17,079 nucleotides of DNA, from positions 1 to 17,079 of the forward strand of contig CANFUB010000020.1 of NCBI GenBank assembly GCA_947450015.1, read 5' to 3'. This document shows, one piece after another, positions 7,820 through 12,858 of the stretch. The DNA is from Bacteroidota bacterium. Lineage in GTDB: Bacteria > Bacteroidota > Bacteroidia > NS11-12g > UBA955. Within the stretch, counting starts at the first letter, position 1. Each line of letters starts with the position of its first letter. A model generated the notes under the pieces. That model was given only the letters and a program-made list of their open reading frames with translations. It had not been told where the DNA came from and made no database searches. A program made the translations under genes and the position numbers.

Positions 7820-9238
7820 ATGAGCCACGGACACGATATACATATCAAACAAGAGAATTTTGTATTCTCTTCTAAAACAAAGAATTTTTGTTATGCATTA
7901 ATAGTGATAGGCGCTATTTTGACTGCCATTGGTATTTTTACTTTACCAAAAGCAGAAGATCATAAAGCTGCTGGTCACCAAACAGAAATGGCTGCTACCG
8001 AGCACCACACTGATGCAGCTTCTGCTGAACATCACGTGGCTGCTGAAGAGCACGCAACCAATTACCAAAACATCCATGGTGTTGATACTTTTAGAGACAA
8101 TGAGCAAATTCACGGTGTACCTGCAGAGCATGCAAAACCAATTGCTACTAGAATCTGGACCAACCTTTTATTAAATGGATACCTTATACTTTTAATTTCT
8201 GCATGTGGCTTGTTCTTCTTTGCATTGCAATACATTGCAAATGCAGGTTGGGCTACTTTGTTAATCCGTATTCCGCAAGCCATTAGTACTTTCTTGCCGG
8301 TTGGTGCTTTAGTTATCTTAGCGGTATTCTTTATCGATGGTGAAAATATTTACCACTGGGTACACTACGAACACCAGCACATTGCAAAAGGTGCAGCGGG
8401 TTACGATGCTATCTTAGATGATAAATCATGGTTCTTGAATACCAAATTAATCGTTGGATTCTTAATTGCTATCCCTACTATTTGGTGGTTATTTGGCAAA
8501 AAATTAAGAGGCCTTTCATATAGAGAAGATTCAGAAGGTGGTTTAATGTTCTTTAAAAAATCAATTACTTTCTCTGCAGCCTTTACCATTTTCTTTGGTT
8601 TTGGTTTATCAATCTTCAGTTGGGTAGTAATGATGAGTGTGGATGCACACTGGTACAGTACCATGTTCTCTTTGTATAACTTTGCAACGGGTTGGGTAAC
8701 TTGTATCTCTATCATTGCTTTATTTGTATTGTTCTTAAAACGCAACGGCTATTTAACATTAGTAACCGACGAGCATATTCACGATTTAGGTAAATTCATG
8801 TTCGCCTTCTCAATTTTCTGGACTTACCTTTGGGTATCTCAGTTCTTGTTGATTTGGTATGCGAACATTCCTGAAGAAACCATCTATTTCTACAAACGTT
8901 GGGAAATGCCTTTCAAGATTAATTTCTTCTTCAACTTGGTAATGAATTTCTTAATTCCATTCCTAGTATTGATGACCAGAAACGCAAAACGCAATCCGAA
9001 AATTTTAACCTTCGTTGCTTTGTGTATCATCATCGGTCACTGGAACGATATGTACTTAATGATCATGCCTGGTACTTTAGATCACCAAGCGGGTATCGGT
9101 GCATTAGAAATTGGAATGACCATTTTGTTTGCAGGTGTATTCATCTATTGGGTACTTACAGCGCTAAGCAAAAAAGGATTGGTGCCTGTTAACCACCCTT
9201 ATATTGAAGAAAGTGCTCACCACGATGTGGGAGTATAA
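7820..9238 (+). CDS. actF: ACIII subunit ActF: NrfD-like membrane subunit with a His-rich loop
   Basis: ActF is the second large membrane subunit of alternative complex III, a distant homologue of ActC that in known complexes has no quinol site and may serve in proton movement. It has 472 residues. A first hydrophobic segment lies at about 22-43 and is followed by a soluble loop (44-112) rich in His, Ala and Glu, with ten histidines, several in 'EHH' pairs. About nine further hydrophobic segments follow. 'FSWVVMMSVDAHWYSTMFSL' and 'LIWYANIPEETIYFYKRW' are recognisable family stretches. It is the last gene of the operon; the terminator at 9258-9292 follows 19 bases after the stop. No cytochrome oxidase genes follow, although they often do in this phylum. 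Confidence 0.93.
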   Translation: MSHGHDIHIKQENFVFSSKTKNFCYALIVIGAILTAIGIFTLPKAEDHKAAGHQTEMAATEHHTDAASAEHHVAAEEHATNYQNIHGVDTFRDNEQIHGVPAEHAKPIATRIWTNLLLNGYLILLISACGLFFFALQYIANAGWATLLIRIPQAISTFLPVGALVILAVFFIDGENIYHWVHYEHQHIAKGAAGYDAILDDKSWFLNTKLIVGFLIAIPTIWWLFGKKLRGLSYREDSEGGLMFFKKSITFSAAFTIFFGFGLSIFSWVVMMSVDAHWYSTMFSLYNFATGWVTCISIIALFVLFLKRNGYLTLVTDEHIHDLGKFMFAFSIFWTYLWVSQFLLIWYANIPEETIYFYKRWEMPFKINFFFNLVMNFLIPFLVLMTRNAKRNPKILTFVALCIIIGHWNDMYLMIMPGTLDHQAGIGALEIGMTILFAGVFIYWVLTALSKKGLVPVNHPYIEESAHHDVGV

Positions 9239-9257
9239 TCCTCAACCATAAAATATT

Positions 9258-9292
9258 AAAAAGGCAGTATGATTTTCATACTGCCTTTTTTT
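9258..9292. terminator. strong bidirectional intrinsic terminator between actF and the convergent nuclease-like gene
   Basis: GGCAGTATGA at 9263-9272 and TCATACTGCC at 9276-9285 form a perfect 10-bp stem with a 3-base loop. Five A-T pairs extend it outward, giving a run of seven T on the plus strand (9286-9292) and five on the minus strand. It sits between the stop of actF (9238) and the stop of the minus-strand gene (9348), so it can end both transcripts. Confidence 0.92.
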
Positions 9293-9347
9293 ATGGGAGA
9301 AATTTAGGTATGCAATGAATGCATGTCAGTAAGAAATGATTGGGGAA

Positions 9348-10748
9348 TTACAAACTACTCTCAAACTCATTGATAACACTCTGTGGTGTTACCAAAATGC
9401 TTAGACTTACCAAGCGTTCGATAAGTGAAGACAATCTTATTTTATCTTTGATTTTGAAGGCCAAGAGATAAAGCAAGGCATCGGAGGTTAGGAACATCAT
9501 CTTTTTAATATCGGTGTTCCAAGAAATATAATTGATGAATTCGCTGTGATTCGATTCGAATGCGCTGCACACCAACATAAAGCCTACCTTCTTATAACCT
9601 TCGCGCTTTAAGTCGCTACAATGGTCGTTAATGGCCTCTTTTAAGGCACGGTCGTCGGTGGTATTAAAGTAAGTGCCGCTATCGAGTTTAGTATCTACAA
9701 TAAAAGCTAAATTCTCTTCTCTGAACTTTACCAAACAATACGGATTCTTGCGCACCCCTTGTGGTAGAATGGTGATTTCGAAATCGAGTTGTTTAAAGGC
9801 TTCGGCAACAGTTGGTTCGAATAAAGCTTTGTCGAGTTTGGTGTCTGCTTGACTGAATTCAAACAAACGGGCCACTTTTGGAATCAAATAATCATATACA
9901 TCGAATTGCACCACTTGGTTCACCGCCTCAATTGGTTTCACTGGTTCGGCCTTTGGCAAAATCACTTCTTCAACAATAGTTTTTTCAACTGGAGAAGGTG
10001 CTTTCACACTGTTCATCACCGGTGCTTCTTCAGCTTCAACCGGTATGTTCGGATTAATGATGTTCGAATATTTGAAATTCCAGAAGGTGTGTTCTACATC
10101 CCAATTGGAAATGTCTTTTTTGCTGTGTTCTTTTAATATGTCCTTGATTTCTGCATTCAAGTTGTAAAAGAAATCGTAGTTGGCTTTTTGTGAGGTTTGG
10201 TCTTTCCAAATGCCAATTTCTCTAAACCCATTGATGAGCGAAGAATATAGAATTGGCCATTTACTTGGATTGTGCACCTGCCAAAAGTAGGAGAGGAAAT
10301 AACCAACAGAACCAGGATATGGCACTTTGCGTTTGTCTTCGGCTACTAAGAAAATAGCATTGGTGAATTTTTCTAGCTCCTCTATTTTTTTGAAAGCGTC
10401 TTTTAAATCTTTTGGTTCGGCAATCACTGTTTTTAAAAGTGCTGCCAATTTATCAATGCCTTGTTCGTTCGATTTCAACAATTGGTTGAAATACATTTGA
10501 CCCATTTTGGCACTGAAATTCCATAGGTTGTTATGGCGATTGAAAATATCGAGGGCCGCTTTGAATTCGTAAATGGTGATATCCTCGTTAATAAAATCGC
10601 GAATAATCACTTTAATAACCTCTATGGCTTCTAAACGGCTGTTATCAATATTATTGACCATATGGCCATTCGTATCGGTAACAAAATGATTGGCATTTAG
10701 ATGCTCATCCCATATTTCAATTATTTGCTTTTTAGAAAGTTCGTCCAT
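9348..10748 (-). CDS. orphan protein with FokI-type PD-(D/E)XK nuclease-like C-terminal domain
   Basis: The protein has 466 residues and three parts. Residues 1-230 are a mostly helical domain I do not recognise; notable stretches are 'NLWNFSAKMGQMYFNQLLK' (74-92) and 'YPGSVGYFLSYFW' (144-156). Residues about 232-278 are a Pro/Glu/Val-rich linker. Residues about 300-466 resemble the FokI cleavage domain: 'FIVDTKLDSGTY' (349-360) aligns with FokI 'VIVDTKAYSGGY', placing Asp352 and Lys354 on two of its catalytic residues, and 'VGFMLVCSAFESNHSEF' (392-408) matches a later FokI strand. The preceding 'RKNPY' (333-337) aligns with FokI 'RKPDG', so Asn335 stands about where the first catalytic Asp should be. 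This rests on the FokI sequence as I remember it. No methyltransferase or helicase lies nearby. A defence role is likely but unproven. Confidence 0.7.
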   Translation of the reverse strand: MDELSKKQIIEIWDEHLNANHFVTDTNGHMVNNIDNSRLEAIEVIKVIIRDFINEDITIYEFKAALDIFNRHNNLWNFSAKMGQMYFNQLLKSNEQGIDKLAALLKTVIAEPKDLKDAFKKIEELEKFTNAIFLVAEDKRKVPYPGSVGYFLSYFWQVHNPSKWPILYSSLINGFREIGIWKDQTSQKANYDFFYNLNAEIKDILKEHSKKDISNWDVEHTFWNFKYSNIINPNIPVEAEEAPVMNSVKAPSPVEKTIVEEVILPKAEPVKPIEAVNQVVQFDVYDYLIPKVARLFEFSQADTKLDKALFEPTVAEAFKQLDFEITILPQGVRKNPYCLVKFREENLAFIVDTKLDSGTYFNTTDDRALKEAINDHCSDLKREGYKKVGFMLVCSAFESNHSEFINYISWNTDIKKMMFLTSDALLYLLAFKIKDKIRLSSLIERLVSLSILVTPQSVINEFESSL

Positions 10749-10845
10749 TTGAAATTAGAGATTGAGGGCGTAATTGAAAAAAGTAAATTGGGCTAAAATT
10801 AGAATTTTCTGAATTGCTGTAAAAATTAGTTAATGGTTTATTAAC

Positions 10846-10873
10846 CAAATTTATAAAGTGCAATAAATTCAAA
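10846..10873 (-). promoter_or_regulatory. candidate promoter of the FokI-like gene
   Basis: Read on the minus strand, TAAATTTG (10846-10853) matches the -7 consensus TAnnTTTG, and TTTG (10870-10873) lies 16 bases upstream as a possible -33 element, slightly closer than usual. Transcription would start near 10840 and leave a leader of about 90 bases before the ATG at 10748. A short inverted repeat, TGGTT-TATT-AACCA (10834-10847), overlaps the -7 box and could be an operator, but 5-bp arms are weak evidence. Confidence 0.4.
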
Positions 10874-10879
10874 AAAATG

Positions 10880-11088
10880 AATTGTAACCAATTGAAAATC
10901 ATGCTTGGAGCGGTAAGCAATAGGTTCTTTAAAATTAAGGGCATTTTAATGACAGAGCCAAGTGGTCTGCAAGGTGATATTTTGAAATAAAGCACCAATT
11001 TAACTCCTTTGTTTACAGCAGTGTACAAGTCAAAGCGAGGCTTTGAAGCAATAAATGAAATAAATGTTTCCAACGCAGTTTTAGTTGG
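10880..11088. other. non-coding block with a chain of consecutive hairpins; possible structured RNA, repeat or gene remnant
   Basis: This part of the 656-base gap looks less AT-rich than its flanks and contains consecutive small inverted repeats: AATTG-4-CAATT (10880-10893), TGCTT-8-AAGCA (10902-10919), TTAAAAT-7-ATTTTAA (10929-10949), CAGA(g)CCA-2-TGG-TCTG (10953-10969), GGTG/CACC around TATT-4-AATA (10973-10996), TACA-4-TGTA (11014-11025), TCAAAGC-GAG-GCTTTGA (11030-11046) and CCAAC-9-GTTGG (11070-11088). No known RNA family is recognised. Plus-strand reading from ATG 10877 gives 37 codons, then TAA at 10988-10990, then 36 more open codons in the same frame to 11101, so a decayed small gene is an alternative. 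It could be the leader of the nuclease gene if that transcript starts further upstream than 10853. Confidence 0.3.
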
Positions 11089-11252
11089 GCAAATATGCTA
11101 AAATTTTAAGTAAATTGTACTATTTCTAAGCATTTATTTTTAATTGTTTAGTATTTTAATCTGTGTTTCATTCAGATGATTTGTTAGTATTTTATTACTA
11201 CTTTTATTCAATTAATTGGAAATATGGAAGTTGTAAATCGTTTTTTAGAAAA

Positions 11253-11270
11253 AGTGATAAGTTTATCACT
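11253..11270. promoter_or_regulatory. 18-base dyad, operator-like or small RNA hairpin
   Basis: AGTGATAA-GT-TTATCACT is an 8-bp perfect inverted repeat with a 2-base centre. ATG at 11271 follows directly and opens a 16-codon reading frame ending with TAG at 11319-11321, and a terminator lies at 11348-11381. No TAnnTTTG element is found just upstream. The dyad could be an operator for a repressor dimer, or the 5' hairpin of a short transcript. The rest of the gap between 11101 and 11345 is AT-rich and shows nothing else I can name. Confidence 0.3.
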
Positions 11271-11347
11271 ATGAAATACTTAGGTAAATTTTATGCTTTT
11301 GGGGATGCAGGATGGGCTTAGAATACAGGTACAATATTCCCAAGCAT

Positions 11348-11381
11348 AAAAAAAGCCCATCATTTTTGATGGGCTTTTTTT
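11348..11381. terminator. strong intrinsic terminator downstream of the hydrolase gene, bidirectional by sequence
   Basis: GCCCATCA (11355-11362) and TGATGGGC (11367-11374) form a perfect 8-bp stem with a TTTT loop. Seven A precede it (11348-11354) and seven T follow it (11375-11381), so it can work on both strands. It lies 23 bases after the stop of the minus-strand hydrolase, its likely user. It would also end any plus-strand transcript coming from the 11253-11321 region. Confidence 0.9.
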
Positions 11382-11404
11382 ATAATTATTTAATAATCTG
11401 ATAT

Positions 11405-12796
11405 TTATTCAATCACTAGCTTTTGGAATACACTGCCAGTAGTGGTTTGAATTAAGACAGTATAAATGCCTTTTGATAGTTCGCTAATGTTAACTTGACC
11501 TTGGTTGTTGTTGATGCTGCTGCTTAAAACAGTTTTACCAGTAACATCAATTAAAGCGATGTTTTCGATGGTGGCGTTTTGAACACTTACATTTAAAATA
11601 TCTTTCGCTGGATTTGGATACATTTTTAAACCAATGCTCTCGATGTTTTTAACGTTCGAAGGTTGGTTGGTATTCAAATTCAAAATGCTAATTGCTATTG
11701 GACTGAAAGTATTTAAAATAGTATCAATGTATAAAAGGGCTCTAGGGCGGGCATTGGTAGGCGCAAACAATGGTGCTTTGTTGTACCAACCGTAAGGCTC
11801 GAAACCAGCACCTATGAATGGAAATAAACCTGCTTTTGTACCACTGATACCTGCAGCAACAATTGGGGCGTTGATGCCTAAATTATTCGCAGTTAATATG
11901 AAACTGTTAGAGCCATCTACTGTAGTGATAGGGGCAAATGTACCAGCATTTTTTACAATACCTCTGTTATATGGCGTTGTTGGGTCTTTCACACCGTGGA
12001 ATGCAATGATTGGCGCATCAGCTTTTGACATGATAGACGTATCAGCAATGGCACCACCTAAACTCAATACCAAGTTTGGACGAGAATTATAACCTTTGTG
12101 GTTACCTGCATAAAATCCACCTAATGAAACAGTATCAATTACAGAGTTTCCTACTGAATCTAAAAGATTAGGGGCTAAAATATCGCTGCCTTTGTCTAAA
12201 CTGTTAGCATGCAATGCCACATAAGCACCAGAAGATGATCCACCAACTACAATTTTGTTACCGTCAATGTGGTAAACATTGGCCATTGAATCGATGCTTT
12301 TGCGCATGTAACGCATCAAAGTTCTGCTATCTTGTGTAGCACGGTAAACCGCACGCATAATGGTAATTTTTTGAGTGTTAGAACTCGGTGAGTTAGCAAC
12401 CCAACCTAAACGGTGTGTAGCTGCAATGGCTACCCAACCGCGTTTCGCCAATTGTCTGCACATTTCAACCATGGCACTGTCTCTTCTTGTGCCTAGGAAA
12501 GCACCACCGTTGCTAGGGCTAGCAGCATTGATACTTGCAGGTAAAAAACTACCTGAGTGGAATAAAATGATAACAGGACGATTTTTAAGTGTATCGAAAC
12601 TTGGATTCGCATGGTAAATGTCCATTTTCAAAGGAACATTTACTGCAGGACTGAAGTTTAAAGCCGAACCGTAAACGATGTTCGTGTCAACTTTGATTTG
12701 CGCATCTGTAAAAACAGCTTGCTTAAATCTGTTGGTTTGGGCATTTACTGTTACTGAAAATGCGCAAATTAATAAGAGGAAGTAGATTTTTCTCAT
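11405..12796 (-). CDS. T9SS-secreted alpha/beta hydrolase (esterase-like), catalytic His not found
   Basis: The protein has 463 residues. A signal peptide (1-19, ending 'VNA') is followed by an alpha/beta-hydrolase domain of the carboxylesterase/polymer-degrading kind (about 35-345) and a type A T9SS sorting domain (about 390-463) with 'YPNPAKDILNV', 'DVTGKTV', 'SELSKGIYTV' and a final 'FQKLVIE'. The protein should therefore reach the cell surface or medium. The nucleophile elbow is G-S-S-S-G at 186-190 with Ser188. 'HSGSF' (80-84) stands at the oxyanion-hole position, usually HGGxF. Asp271 in 'HGVKDPTTP' is the likely catalytic acid. No histidine occurs after residue 267. At 329-335, where such enzymes often have 'GxGHxP', this one reads 'GAGFEPY'. 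The substrate is unknown. The gene lies 62 bases after the TonB-dependent receptor gene on the same strand and probably shares its transcript. Confidence 0.82.
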   Translation of the reverse strand: MRKIYFLLLICAFSVTVNAQTNRFKQAVFTDAQIKVDTNIVYGSALNFSPAVNVPLKMDIYHANPSFDTLKNRPVIILFHSGSFLPASINAASPSNGGAFLGTRRDSAMVEMCRQLAKRGWVAIAATHRLGWVANSPSSNTQKITIMRAVYRATQDSRTLMRYMRKSIDSMANVYHIDGNKIVVGGSSSGAYVALHANSLDKGSDILAPNLLDSVGNSVIDTVSLGGFYAGNHKGYNSRPNLVLSLGGAIADTSIMSKADAPIIAFHGVKDPTTPYNRGIVKNAGTFAPITTVDGSNSFILTANNLGINAPIVAAGISGTKAGLFPFIGAGFEPYGWYNKAPLFAPTNARPRALLYIDTILNTFSPIAISILNLNTNQPSNVKNIESIGLKMYPNPAKDILNVSVQNATIENIALIDVTGKTVLSSSINNNQGQVNISELSKGIYTVLIQTTTGSVFQKLVIE

Positions 12797-12820
12797 GTTA
12801 TTTAATTGTTATAATTGGTT

Positions 12821-12828
12821 CAAATATG
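12821..12828 (-). promoter_or_regulatory. near-consensus -7 element in the receptor-hydrolase gap
   Basis: On the minus strand this reads CATATTTG, one base from TAnnTTTG, 24 bases before the hydrolase ATG at 12796. It could give the hydrolase its own promoter inside the operon. No -33 element is visible, and the same octamer also occurs at 11090-11097, so chance is a fair explanation. Confidence 0.2.
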
Positions 12829-12858
12829 GGTTAATTTTTAGTTTAAATAAATAGGTGT

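Noticed and set aside
8401..8745. 114-residue minus-strand ORF inside actF
   Set aside because: It is antisense to a well-conserved gene, with no domain or promoter of its own.
10901..10945. tRNA-like impression from a 'GAGCGGTAAGC' stretch followed by 'GGTTC'
   Set aside because: No acceptor stem, anticodon arm or proper T-arm can be built around it.
10732..11073. 113-residue minus-strand ORF overlapping the start of the nuclease-like gene
   Set aside because: It starts at TTG, has no recognisable domain and a low-complexity hydrophobic composition. It also covers the proposed nuclease promoter and the hairpin block.
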